Translations under genes and position numbers: made by a program | Assembly (NCBI GenBank): GCA_965208965.1 | Contig: OZ242384.1 | Span: 3,038,001 to 3,102,000, forward strand | Source of the DNA: Bin5 sp965208965 | GTDB taxonomy: Bacteria; Chloroflexota; Anaerolineae; Caldilineales; Caldilineaceae | Length of the DNA: 64,000 nt | Direction: 5' to 3' | Shown: piece by piece, positions 44,179-51,854 of the stretch | How the letters are laid out: every line of letters starts with the position of its first letter | Position numbering within the stretch: the stretch's first letter is position 1 | Notes under the pieces: model-generated | Told to the model about the DNA's origin: nothing | What the model saw: the letters and a program-made list of their open reading frames with translations, nothing else | Databases searched by the model: none

Positions 44179-44771
44179 ACATTCAGGAAGTTTCGCAACA
44201 AGTCGTGCCCATACTGCGTCAGAATGCTTTCCGGGTGAAATTGCACACCGAAAATGGGCTTGGTCCGGTGCTGCACACCCATCAACTCACCCTCGACCGT
44301 ATGGGCTGTGGCTTCCAACTCTGCCGGCAGCGGCTCCTCTACGATCAGACTGTGGTATCGGGTGGCTGTAAAAGGGCTTGGAATCCCCTGAAAGAGAGTT
44401 GTTCCCTTGTGGTGAATCGGGCTGACCTTGCCGTGCATCAACCGCGGCGCCCGCTCAACACTGCCGCCATGAACGTGACCGATGCACTGTTGACCGAGAC
44501 AGACGCCAAGAATTGGCGTGCGGTCGCCCATATGACGGATTACGTCGTTGCTGACGCCGCTGTCCTGTTTCGGTGTGCCAGGGCCGGGGCTGATTATAAT
44601 GTGGTTTGGCCGCTTCTCGATCAGTTCCTCGATGTCGATGGCATCGTTGCGCCATACTTGAATGCGGTTGGCCTCCTCGCCGCCGGACAAAAGGGTCTCA
44701 TTGACGATTTCCCCCAGGAACTGTACCAGATTGTATGTGAAGCTATCATAATTGTCGATGACGGCGATCAT
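44175..44771 (-). CDS. trpG: Anthranilate synthase glutamine amidotransferase subunit
   Basis: Class I glutamine amidotransferase of 198 residues giving ammonia to TrpE. MIAVIDNYDSFTYNLVQFLGE, IIISPGPGTPKQDSGVS, ILGVCLGQQCIGHVHGG (catalytic Cys), YHSLIVEEPLP and GVQFHPESILTQYG (His, Glu). It may also serve para-aminobenzoate synthase, as is common with a single trpG/pabA. The ATG follows AAGGAGCGGAGCA and lies 29 bases after trpS. Confidence 0.95.
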   Translation of the reverse strand: MIAVIDNYDSFTYNLVQFLGEIVNETLLSGGEEANRIQVWRNDAIDIEELIEKRPNHIIISPGPGTPKQDSGVSNDVIRHMGDRTPILGVCLGQQCIGHVHGGSVERAPRLMHGKVSPIHHKGTTLFQGIPSPFTATRYHSLIVEEPLPAELEATAHTVEGELMGVQHRTKPIFGVQFHPESILTQYGHDLLRNFLNV

Positions 44772-44800
44772 TGCTCCGCTCCTTTCTCCCGATTCCCGAT

Positions 44801-45856
44801 CTATGCCTTTGCGAGCCTCTTTTGCCGGCGCTCATTCGCGCGGCGAATACGATTCCACACGCCGGTCAGTCCCATCGCCTTCTTCATTTCCATAAGCGTT
44901 TGGCGGGCCTCTTCCTGTGCCCGCTGCGTGCCTTCGTAGATCAACTGGTCGGTGAAACCGGTCTGTTCGGCGTAGTAAGCTCGCCGTTCACGGATCGGTT
45001 CGAGGAAGTTTTCCAGGGCGTTGTAGAGTTTCGTCTTCACTTCCACGTCGCCGACAGCGCCTTCTCGGTATCGGCTCTTCAGATCTTCCACCTCTTCCTT
45101 GTTGGGGTTGAAAGTGTCATGATAGCTGAAGACCGGGTTGCCTTCGACTGTGCCGGGAATGTCGGCGCGAATGCGATTGGGGTCCGTATACATGCTCATA
45201 ACCCCCTTTCTTACCGTGGCCGAGTCGTCGCTGAGTAGGATTGCGTTGCCCAGACTCTTGCTCATCTTGGCCTGGCCGTCAGTGCCAACGAGTGTGCCGC
45301 CGACGATATATGCGTCCGGCAGAGGAAAGACTTCGGAGTAGGCATTGTTGAAGCGGCGCGCAATCTGCCGGCTGATTTCAATGTGGGACTCGTTGTCTTT
45401 GCCTACCGGCACCATATGCGCGCGCGGCATCAGAATGTCGGCAGCCTGCAGCACAGGGTACCCAAGCAGGCTGTAAGGCATCTGCTCCATTTCGGCCGCC
45501 GCGGCCATATCCTTTATCGTGGGCAGCTGTTGCAAGCGCTCAACTGTCACCATTCCGCTGAGAATAAGGTGCATCTCATAGATCTCATGTACGGCCGACT
45601 GCAGATAGAACGATGTCTTGGACGGGTCGATGCCGATTGCGAGGTGATCGAGAACGATCTCCCGAGCATTTTCCCCGATCTGCGCTATGTCCTCTTTGGA
45701 CGGCTTCGTAGTCAGCATGTGAAGATCGGCGATGATAAAGAAGCATTCATAGTCCTCCTGGAACGCCAGCCTGTGCTGTAAGCTGCCCACGTAGTGGCCG
45801 ACGTGCAGTTTGCCTGTCGGACGGTCGCCGGTGAGAATCCGCCTCTTCTCTGTCAT
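44801..45856 (-). CDS. trpS: Tryptophanyl-tRNA synthetase
   Basis: Charges tRNA-Trp. A 351-residue class Ic synthetase with the HIGH-type block LTGDRPTGKLHVGHYVGSL, the KMSKS block GQAKMSKSLGNAILLSDD and, between, GYPVLQAADILMPRAHMVPVGKDNESHIEISRQIARRFN. It lies between trpE and trpG in the operon headed by the Trp T-box, so charging capacity and amino acid supply are raised by the same signal, uncharged tRNA-Trp. The ATG follows GGGAGGGAGAA. Whether it is the only trpS of the genome cannot be seen here. Confidence 0.96.
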   Translation of the reverse strand: MTEKRRILTGDRPTGKLHVGHYVGSLQHRLAFQEDYECFFIIADLHMLTTKPSKEDIAQIGENAREIVLDHLAIGIDPSKTSFYLQSAVHEIYEMHLILSGMVTVERLQQLPTIKDMAAAAEMEQMPYSLLGYPVLQAADILMPRAHMVPVGKDNESHIEISRQIARRFNNAYSEVFPLPDAYIVGGTLVGTDGQAKMSKSLGNAILLSDDSATVRKGVMSMYTDPNRIRADIPGTVEGNPVFSYHDTFNPNKEEVEDLKSRYREGAVGDVEVKTKLYNALENFLEPIRERRAYYAEQTGFTDQLIYEGTQRAQEEARQTLMEMKKAMGLTGVWNRIRRANERRQKRLAKA

Positions 45857-45910
45857 TTCTCCCTCCCGGGTTCTTGGAATGATCTTGCGATAATCGGCTT
45901 CGGCGTTTTC

Positions 45911-47452
45911 CTAGTCGTCGAAGCCCTCTTCGGCCTGCTGAACTGCGGCGGAGAGCGCCTTGGCCTTGTTCAGCGTCTCCTCCCACTCATAAGTGGGATC
46001 GCTGTCGGCGACGATGCCGCCGCCCGCCTGCAGATGGCAGGTCTTGCCCTGCATCACGATCGTGCGGATGGCAATGCAGGTGTCCATCGTGCCGTCGTAG
46101 TCGATGTAACCTACCGCGCCGGCGTACAGCCCGCGCCGCAGTCCCTCCAGCTCTTCGATGATCTCCATGGCCCGAACCTTCGGCGCCCCGCTGACTGTCC
46201 CCGCAGGAAAGGTCGCCTTAAGCAGGCTGATGGCGTCGTGGCCGGATGCCAGTTCCCCTTGGACATCGCTGACAATGTGCATGACATGGCTGTAACGTTC
46301 GATCACCATCATTTCCGGCACTTTGACCGTCCCATACTCGCACACTCGCCCCAGATCGTTTCGACCCAGATCGACCAGCATCACGTGCTCTGCCCTTTCC
46401 TTGGGATCGTTCAGCAGACCTTCTGCCAGAGCGTCGTCTTCGGCCGCGCTTTCGCCGCGCCAGCGCGTCCCGGCGATCGGGTGCAGGTAGGCGCGGCCGT
46501 CTTCCAGTCTGACGTGCATCTCCGGGCTTGAACCGATGATCCTCAACGGCTCGTCTGTTCCGGAAGTCTCTTCCAAACCGGCTACACAGTTGAATTCCAG
46601 GAAGTACATATAGGGAGATGGGTTCAGCATGCGCAGCACGCGGTAGATCGCGAACGGTTCCGCGTCCGTTGGCCGGCTGAGGCGCTGGCTGGGAACCACC
46701 TGAAATATATCGCCGGCTGCAATATACTCTTTTGCCTGGCGCACGATTTCTTCGTACTCCTCTTTGGTGAAGTTGCTGCGCCACTCGGCATCGCCATCAA
46801 CCGGGGAATTCACAGGCGGAGAAAGAGGCTGGCGCAAGTCGCTGACGATTTCGTCGATGCGAGCAACTGCATCGGCGTAGGCCGTATCAATCTGCTCAAC
46901 GGAATCCAGACATTGTCCAGGCGTCTGCATGTTGGCAATGACCAGCAGCTTATGCTGCACGTGGTCAAAGACGACGAGGTTGTCGCTGAAGAGCAGCAGC
47001 ATGTCGGGAATGTCCAGCTTCCTCTGCGCCGTTTCGGGAAGGCGTTCGACGAAGCGCACCGTGTCGTAACCAAAATAGCCGACCGCGCCTCCCGAGAATC
47101 GAGGCAAGCCCGGGACTTCTACAGGGCAACGCTCCGCCAGCAAGCTCCGCACGGCCTCGAACGGGTCTCCTTTCCGGCGTTCCAACTCGGCGCCGTCCGC
47201 CCCTCCGATCACCAACTGATCGCCTTGTGCACACAGGGTCAGCGGCGGGCGAACGCCTAGAAAGCTGAACCTGCCTACCTGCTCCCCTTTCACCACCGAT
47301 TCGAGCAGAAAGGATGGGCCGCCGTTCCTCAACTTCAGATATACCGAAACCGGAGTCTCCAGGTCGGCCGGCAGTTCCCGGAACACCGGAATCGTATTTC
47401 CGGTGGCGGCTAACTCCCGTACTTCATCCAGTGATGGTCGATAGGTTGCCAT
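45911..47452 (-). CDS. trpE: Anthranilate synthase component I
   Basis: First committed step of tryptophan synthesis, chorismate to anthranilate. 513 residues from the ATG at 47452, which has AAGGAGAG upstream; the frame is open through part of the T-box leader but that is not coding. The N-terminal half has PSFLLESVVKGEQVGRFSFLGV, the LLES element that in characterised enzymes forms the Trp feedback site. The chorismate domain has AGDIFQVVPSQRLSRPT, SPSPYMYFL-type NPSPYMYFLEFN, SSPEMHVRLEDGRAYLHPIAGTRWRGE, DLGRNDLGRVCEYGTVKV and SGAPKVRAMEIIEELE. It is the first gene behind the T-box. Confidence 0.96.
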   Translation of the reverse strand: MATYRPSLDEVRELAATGNTIPVFRELPADLETPVSVYLKLRNGGPSFLLESVVKGEQVGRFSFLGVRPPLTLCAQGDQLVIGGADGAELERRKGDPFEAVRSLLAERCPVEVPGLPRFSGGAVGYFGYDTVRFVERLPETAQRKLDIPDMLLLFSDNLVVFDHVQHKLLVIANMQTPGQCLDSVEQIDTAYADAVARIDEIVSDLRQPLSPPVNSPVDGDAEWRSNFTKEEYEEIVRQAKEYIAAGDIFQVVPSQRLSRPTDAEPFAIYRVLRMLNPSPYMYFLEFNCVAGLEETSGTDEPLRIIGSSPEMHVRLEDGRAYLHPIAGTRWRGESAAEDDALAEGLLNDPKERAEHVMLVDLGRNDLGRVCEYGTVKVPEMMVIERYSHVMHIVSDVQGELASGHDAISLLKATFPAGTVSGAPKVRAMEIIEELEGLRRGLYAGAVGYIDYDGTMDTCIAIRTIVMQGKTCHLQAGGGIVADSDPTYEWEETLNKAKALSAAVQQAEEGFDD

Positions 47453-47500
47453 GTACACTCTCTCCTTACCTCGAAGCCTGGCCCAAGTTTCATTCCAAAC

Positions 47501-47552
47501 AAAAAACCTCGTCTCCGACTGCAGCAAAAAACCACTGCTAACGGGGACGAGG
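47501..47552 (-). terminator. T-box regulated intrinsic terminator
   Basis: On the minus strand, CCTCGTCCCC and the distal GGAGACGAGG (plus-strand 47507-47516) pair across an imperfect hairpin with inner pairing AGCAGTGG/CTGCAG-like, followed by TTTTTT (47501-47506). Its 5' arm overlaps the segment that would pair with the T-box, so it is the off state of the switch. Confidence 0.85.
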
Positions 47553-47564
47553 CCAGTTTTGACG

Positions 47565-47580
47565 CCCGCGGTGCCACCCT
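47565..47580 (-). promoter_or_regulatory. T-box antiterminator motif
   Basis: AGGGTGGCACCGCGGG matches the T-box consensus AGGGUGGNACCGCG at every fixed position. It is the 5' side of the antiterminator, and TGGC in its bulge is the tRNA acceptor contact. Confidence 0.95.
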
Positions 47581-47933
47581 GTTTAGACTGGTGAAGGATG
47601 GGCAACAAAAAATCCCTCGCATGAAACGCAAGGGATGCCTGCACCAGTCTCACTCATCGCGGTCAGAAGGCCTTGCATAGATGCGGACCTGCCTGAGCCG
47701 CGGCGTCCTGATAACGGTGGCGTCTCCGGGAGAGGCTAATGGGTGGTACCGCTGCTGTTCTGGCAGGCACACCTGCCTCTGAACTACAAGCGTTCACTGT
47801 TCGCCTTCCGACTCCCCGGTCCATTCACACTCTGCGCTGCTATCCCGCTTCCACCAGGTCCGGGACTCTCTGGAACCCGCCTTGAGCGCTACTATTCCGG
47901 TTCACGGTCATTTCAATTCGGTTGTTATCAACG

Positions 47934-47962
47934 ACTATACTCCAACAGTTTCAGCCTGTCAA
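47934..47962 (-). promoter_or_regulatory. Promoter of the trpE operon
   Basis: On the minus strand TTGACA (47962-47957), a 17-base spacer and TATAGT (47939-47934), five of six -10 positions and all of -35 matching sigma-70-type consensus. Transcription should begin near 47927, just before the T-box leader. Confidence 0.85.
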
Positions 47963-48037
47963 TTTCCGCTGAGGGCGGGTGTGCATCCCGGATTCTTGTG
48001 AGGTCGTTGTCTGAATCAGGATTTGTATGTAAGAGGG

Positions 48038-48149
48038 CGAGGAGAGAGTCGTGAGTGGCGTGGGGCGGCGCGTGGAGGGGGGAGCGCTGAAGGATTTTTC
48101 AGGTATTGTCCGAATTCTTGGGGGGACTCCCCCGTTCCATTCAACGGCT
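48038..48149 (-). repeat. Dispersed intergenic repeat, copy B
   Basis: Reverse complement of copy A at 20922-21038. Shared blocks are AGCCGTTGA, a G-run/C-run palindrome (GGGGGA.TCCCCCC), AAATCCTTCAGCGCTCCCC, CACGCG, CCACGCCACTCAC and CTCTCTCCTCG. It lies between the trpE promoter and the dCMP deaminase gene. Confidence 0.75.
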
Positions 48150-48268
48150 CGTTATCGAATACGCTGAAGGAAGTTGACACCATTTTGACGCATTTTGACA
48201 CCATATTTCGCCTTTATTGGCGAATCACCCGTTCTTCTCGACGGCTCGACAGCGAATACGCTGAATGG
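48131..48268. repeat. Pair of about 40-base direct repeats
   Basis: 48131-48170 and 48228-48268 share CCCGTTC...TC.ACGGCTCG...CGAATACGCTGAA with few mismatches, 97 bases apart; each can form a small CCGTT/AACGG-type hairpin. Between them lie TTTTGACACCAT and TTTTGACGCATT, short near-repeats. The same hairpin core returns at 63360-63381. Confidence 0.65.
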
Positions 48269-48295
48269 TGTTTTCAGGTTTTGAATCGCAAAAAC

Positions 48296-48736
48296 CTAGG
48301 GAGCAGGCATCTGGACAAGGGAGACGCCAGCCTCCTGCAGAAAACGACGGCTGTTTTCGTCCGGGTAGGGGCCGGCGTAAACGACCCTTGTTACACCGGC
48401 ATTGATGATCATCTTGGCGCAGGTAATGCACGGCTGGTGGGTCACATAGATCATGCTGCCTGCGGTGCCCACCCCGTGGAGCGCGGCCTGTATGATCGCG
48501 TTCTGTTCCGCGTGGAGTGGCCGTACGCAATGCCCGTCGATAATCAGATGGCCCACGTCGTCGCAGTGGGGCAGGCCGGTTGGCGCACCGTTGTAGCCGG
48601 TAGCCAGAATGCGTCTGTCGCGGACGATTACGGCGCCCACATGGGCGCGATCACAGGTACTGCGCGCGGCCACGGTGAATGCAATTTGGAGGAAGTACTC
48701 ATCCCACGACGGGCGATGAGACTGAGGTGAAGTCAT
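48296..48736 (-). CDS. dCMP deaminase family protein
   Basis: A 146-residue zinc-dependent deaminase, most like dCMP deaminase (ComEB type), which makes dUMP for thymidylate synthesis. Zinc motifs: RPLHAEQNAIIQAAL (His-Ala-Glu) and THQPCITCAKMIINAG (PCxxC). STCDRAHVGAVIVRDRRILATGYNGAPTGLPHCDD is the typical N-terminal substrate region. The ATG at 48736 is clear. A related tRNA or guanine deaminase is less likely because the NGAP block points to dCMP. Confidence 0.9.
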   Translation of the reverse strand: MTSPQSHRPSWDEYFLQIAFTVAARSTCDRAHVGAVIVRDRRILATGYNGAPTGLPHCDDVGHLIIDGHCVRPLHAEQNAIIQAALHGVGTAGSMIYVTHQPCITCAKMIINAGVTRVVYAGPYPDENSRRFLQEAGVSLVQMPAP

Positions 48737-48768
48737 GCGCAGCGCGACTCGACAATGCCCGAGCCGGA

Positions 48769-49530
48769 TCAGTCCAGACGACGAGTTGATTCTATTGGAA
48801 TTTTCACCTGTCCATTGCGCGCCGGGTCGGGGGCCGGCTGGAGCGGTTTGCTCGGCTTCGCTTCTTCGCTTTTGGCATGCGTGTCATGGAGAAGGTCCGC
48901 CAGGATTCGGCGGGTATCTTCTTCTGTAGGTGATGCCAGAAGGACAGTTTCCTGAACGGTGCGCTCTCTACTGAAACGACCGCGCTTGGGAATGAGAATC
49001 TCGTGTTCGATCGCAAGGCAAGTCTGTGTATTTCTCCCATAGCTGACTGTGCCGTAGCGAATACTGCGGACCGACTTGGGAAAGAAGAAGACGTACCACA
49101 TCCCGATATCTTTTTCGGGCCACTCCGCCAGGAGAAAGCGTTTCGGCTGCACGAGACAGATCACAGCGTGTTCACGAGTCGCGAATGTGCGGAAATAACC
49201 TTGCAACCAGGTAAATCGTTCGCTCTTTTCTTCGACCGTGAAGTAGCCGCTGGCGTGGATGGGCACACTGTCTTTAGGGGCCAGGGGTTGTGGCGTAAGG
49301 GAAGGGGTCGGCGATTCGACAAACTGTACGTAGTCGCGGCTGCGCCAGTGGCGCCTAAGCCAAAAGAAAGATGCAAACAGTACAAGGCAGAGCCCTGTCG
49401 TGAAAAAATGACCGGGAACGAAATGGAAAGCCCCGAGCGCGCCAACGAGCAGAAGAAGGCCGTCTATCCAGCGGACGACCGGCGCACCGGCCAGCATCAT
49501 GCGGTCAAGGTGATAGATCAGACGGGACAC
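48769..49530 (-). CDS. Membrane protein of unknown function, possibly PH-like
   Basis: A 253-residue protein starting with GTG at 49530. Two hydrophobic segments near the N-terminus (IDGLLLLVGALGAFHFVPGHFFTTGLCLVLFASFFWL) are followed by a soluble part with RFTWLQGYFRTFATREHAVICLVQPKRFLLAEWPEKDIGMWYVFFFPKSVRSIRYGTVSYG, a beta-rich stretch that could be a bacterial PH-like domain. The C-terminal tail is Pro/Ser-rich. I do not recognise a characterised family. It lies between the deaminase and ftsH on the same strand. Confidence 0.65.
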   Translation of the reverse strand: MSRLIYHLDRMMLAGAPVVRWIDGLLLLVGALGAFHFVPGHFFTTGLCLVLFASFFWLRRHWRSRDYVQFVESPTPSLTPQPLAPKDSVPIHASGYFTVEEKSERFTWLQGYFRTFATREHAVICLVQPKRFLLAEWPEKDIGMWYVFFFPKSVRSIRYGTVSYGRNTQTCLAIEHEILIPKRGRFSRERTVQETVLLASPTEEDTRRILADLLHDTHAKSEEAKPSKPLQPAPDPARNGQVKIPIESTRRLD

Positions 49531-49658
49531 GATTTTGTCAGTGCGTGCGGTGGTTGATTGGGTTGGACGAGCGATTTATGTGAGAAGACCCCGCCCAACG
49601 GGACGAGGCCAAGAAACATCAGGGACAAGCCCGTTCGGTTGAGGGCAGGACGCACGTG

Positions 49659-51623
49659 TCAAGCAGGGGCGGGCAATGTCCCTCCACTCAAGTCCAACCC
49701 CTGATCGCGGCTATCCTCCTCTTGAGACTGTTCGCTGCCGTCCCTTTCGGAAGTAGGCGTGCCGCTGGTCTGCCTCGTTTCAACGTCGTCCAGCGACTGG
49801 AACGGGTCTTCGCCGCGCATGATCGCCTGGAATTCCGGGGCATGAAGAGTTTCATGCTCCAGCAGAGCCGCCGCGACTGCATCGAGACGGTCCTCATAGG
49901 AGGTCAGGATTTCATGGCAGCGGCTGTGGGCCTCGTCAACCAATTCACGAACTTCTTCGTCGATCTCCTGCGCAACTTTGTCGCTGTAGTTGCGCGTCTC
50001 GGCAATCCCCCGGCCCAGGAAAACCATCTCCTCGCGTTCACCGTATTGGACCGGCCCAAGTCTGTCGCTCATGCCCCACTGCGTGATCATCATGCGGGCC
50101 CTGTCCGTCACGCGTTCCAGGTCGTTGCTGGCCCCGGTGGTGACATCCTCGAAGCGAATCTCCTCCGCGACCCGTCCGCCCAAGAGCGCAGCCAACTCAT
50201 CGCGGTACTTGTCTCTTGTGCTCAGGTTGGACTCTTCTTCCGGCAATGGCATCGTATATCCGCCTGCCATCCCCCTGGGAACAATGGTCACCTTATGGAC
50301 AGGGTCATGCTTGGGAAGTACGTGCATTGCCACTGCGTGACCAGCCTCATGGTAGGAGATAATCTCCTTTTCCTTTGGAGACATGACGCGGCTGCGCCGT
50401 TCAGGGCCGGCTATGACCCGCTCTATTGCTTCCTGAAACTCGGCGAGGCCGATCGAACGCCGGTTGCGGCGGGCCGCCAAAATCGCTGCCTCATTCACCA
50501 GGTTCTCAATGTCGGCGCCGACGAACCCGGGCGTCTGCTTGGCGACGACCTCCAGATCGATGTCGGTGGCCAGGGGTTTGCCCTTCACGTGGACATCCAG
50601 GATCTGCCGCCGGCCCTTGACATCGGGCGAATCCATCATCACCCGGCGGTCGAAGCGCCCGGGCCTCAACAGCGCAGGATCCAGTATATCCGGTCTGTTG
50701 GTCGCAGCGATGATAATTATGTTGACGTCGGTATCAAAGCCGTCCATCTCGACCAGGATCTGGTTGAGAGTCTGTTCGCGTTCATCGTGGGATCCACCCA
50801 GTCCCGCGCCTCGGTGGCGTCCGACGGCGTCGATCTCGTCGATGAAAATGATGCAGGGAGAGTTTTTCTTGGCCTGTTCGAACAGATCCCGCACGCGGCT
50901 TGCTCCGACGCCAACAAACATTTCTACGAACTCGGAGCCGCTAATGTTGAAGAATGGAACACCCGCTTCACCCGAAACAGCCTTCGCCATCAGCGTCTTG
51001 CCGGTCCCGGGCGGCCCGACGAGAAGTACGCCCTTGGGAATGCGAGCGCCAAGAGAGGCAAATTTCTGCGGCTCTTTCAGGAATTCAACCACCTCCGACA
51101 GGTCCTGTCTGGCCTCTTCATTGCCCGCCACGTCACCGAAGTTGACTGTCGGCTTGTCGCCCGTAAACATGCGCGCCTTGCTCTTGCTGAAACTGAAGGC
51201 CTGGTTGCCGGCGCCCTGGGCCTGCCGCAATATGAAGATGAAAAATACTGCGATCAGCAATATGGGCAATAGGGCCAACAGTATGCCGCCGTACACTTCC
51301 CACCCGCTTGGCGCTTCAATCTGGACATTAATAGCCGAAAGCTGGTCCTCGGTTACGCCTAGATTCTCCAGGGTCTCGATCAGGCCGATACCTGTCTCTT
51401 TACGCGAACCAATCACCTTGCCGCCCGTATAGGCGAAAACTTCGTCACCATCTACGCGGATTTCCTGAACGTTGCCGCCTCGTACCAGGGACGCGACTTC
51501 CGCAATGGAAACCGATGCAGAGATATTGTTGCCCTGGTTACTCAGGACAATATAGAGAAACGCGCCGAGAGCTACCACCAAAAGGAAGTAGATCATGCCG
51601 TTGCGAATTCGTTTGGAATCCAT
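49659..51623 (-). CDS. ftsH: ATP-dependent zinc metalloprotease FtsH
   Basis: Membrane-bound AAA+ protease of 654 residues that degrades misfolded or regulatory membrane proteins. Order: first membrane segment MIYFLLVVALGAFLYIVLS, external domain with EVASLVRGGNVQEIRVDGDEVFAYT, second segment YGGILLALLPILLIAVFFIFIL, AAA+ domain with GPPGTGKTLMAKAVSGEAG (Walker A), IIFIDEIDAVGRHRGAGLGGSHDEREQTLNQ (Walker B and pore-associated) and ATNRPDILDPALLRPGRFDRRV (second region of homology), protease domain with SYHEAGHAVAMHV (HEAGH zinc site). A Ser/Glu-rich C-terminal tail follows. The ATG at 51623 is preceded by GAGGAGCT; an earlier frame start at 51704 is not supported. Confidence 0.97.
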   Translation of the reverse strand: MDSKRIRNGMIYFLLVVALGAFLYIVLSNQGNNISASVSIAEVASLVRGGNVQEIRVDGDEVFAYTGGKVIGSRKETGIGLIETLENLGVTEDQLSAINVQIEAPSGWEVYGGILLALLPILLIAVFFIFILRQAQGAGNQAFSFSKSKARMFTGDKPTVNFGDVAGNEEARQDLSEVVEFLKEPQKFASLGARIPKGVLLVGPPGTGKTLMAKAVSGEAGVPFFNISGSEFVEMFVGVGASRVRDLFEQAKKNSPCIIFIDEIDAVGRHRGAGLGGSHDEREQTLNQILVEMDGFDTDVNIIIIAATNRPDILDPALLRPGRFDRRVMMDSPDVKGRRQILDVHVKGKPLATDIDLEVVAKQTPGFVGADIENLVNEAAILAARRNRRSIGLAEFQEAIERVIAGPERRSRVMSPKEKEIISYHEAGHAVAMHVLPKHDPVHKVTIVPRGMAGGYTMPLPEEESNLSTRDKYRDELAALLGGRVAEEIRFEDVTTGASNDLERVTDRARMMITQWGMSDRLGPVQYGEREEMVFLGRGIAETRNYSDKVAQEIDEEVRELVDEAHSRCHEILTSYEDRLDAVAAALLEHETLHAPEFQAIMRGEDPFQSLDDVETRQTSGTPTSERDGSEQSQEEDSRDQGLDLSGGTLPAPA

Positions 51624-51792
51624 AGCTCCTCGTACAGTCCACGGGGCAATAGCTGACAGCCCAAGCGACTCAATAGGTCTCGACCTGCGTTTCGGGCCCT
51701 GCACTACCCCGCGGGAAGTCTAGCATAGGCACATCACAGCGTCAAATAGTTCAGAATCGGGCTGCTTCTCCTTGAAGAAGACAAATCTTCAA

Positions 51793-51841
51793 CCTTACTG
51801 CACTTCTATTCTGTTGCAGAAGCGCATTAGATGCAGTAAGG
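51793..51841. other. Ten-base inverted repeat upstream of ftsH
   Basis: CCTTACTGCA (51793-51802) and TGCAGTAAGG (51832-51841) are perfect inverted repeats, with a smaller CTTCT/AGAAG pair inside. It lies between the stop of the metallophosphoesterase and the ftsH start. No T run follows on either strand, so it may be a structured site or a weak terminator. Confidence 0.5.
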
Positions 51842-51854
51842 CCCCATCCACCTT

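Larger units (their letters stand above)
47501..47927 (-). promoter_or_regulatory. Tryptophan T-box leader upstream of trpE
   Basis: Leader RNA that binds uncharged tRNA-Trp and lets transcription pass into trpE. Reading the minus strand: AGAGAG at 47871-47866 opens stem I, followed by a GGUG-type element (CCTGGTGGAAGCGGG), the specifier loop GUGUGAAUGGACC with codon UGG at 47823-47821 (Trp), a hairpin made of CCCTTGCG/CGAGGG parts near 47612-47636, the T-box AGGGTGGCACCGCGGG at 47580-47565 and the terminator at 47552-47501. The bulge UGGC would pair with the tRNA NCCA end. trpE follows about 50 bases after the terminator. The class is certain from the T-box; the stem boundaries are approximate. 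Confidence 0.93.

Noticed and set aside
47741..47752. GGGTGGTACCGC on the plus strand, resembling a T-box
   Set aside because: It lies inside the leader of the opposite strand, on the wrong strand for any downstream gene, with no terminator or specifier; the GGTACC palindrome explains it.
49575..49620. A GGCCTCGTCCCGTT segment upstream of the gene at 48769 that matches the trpE terminator arm
   Set aside because: No T-box sequence or specifier precedes it; more likely part of an ordinary hairpin after ftsH.
49656..51272. A 538-codon open frame antisense to ftsH
   Set aside because: Shadow of the ftsH reading frame in G+C-rich DNA; no ribosome site and no recognisable domain.
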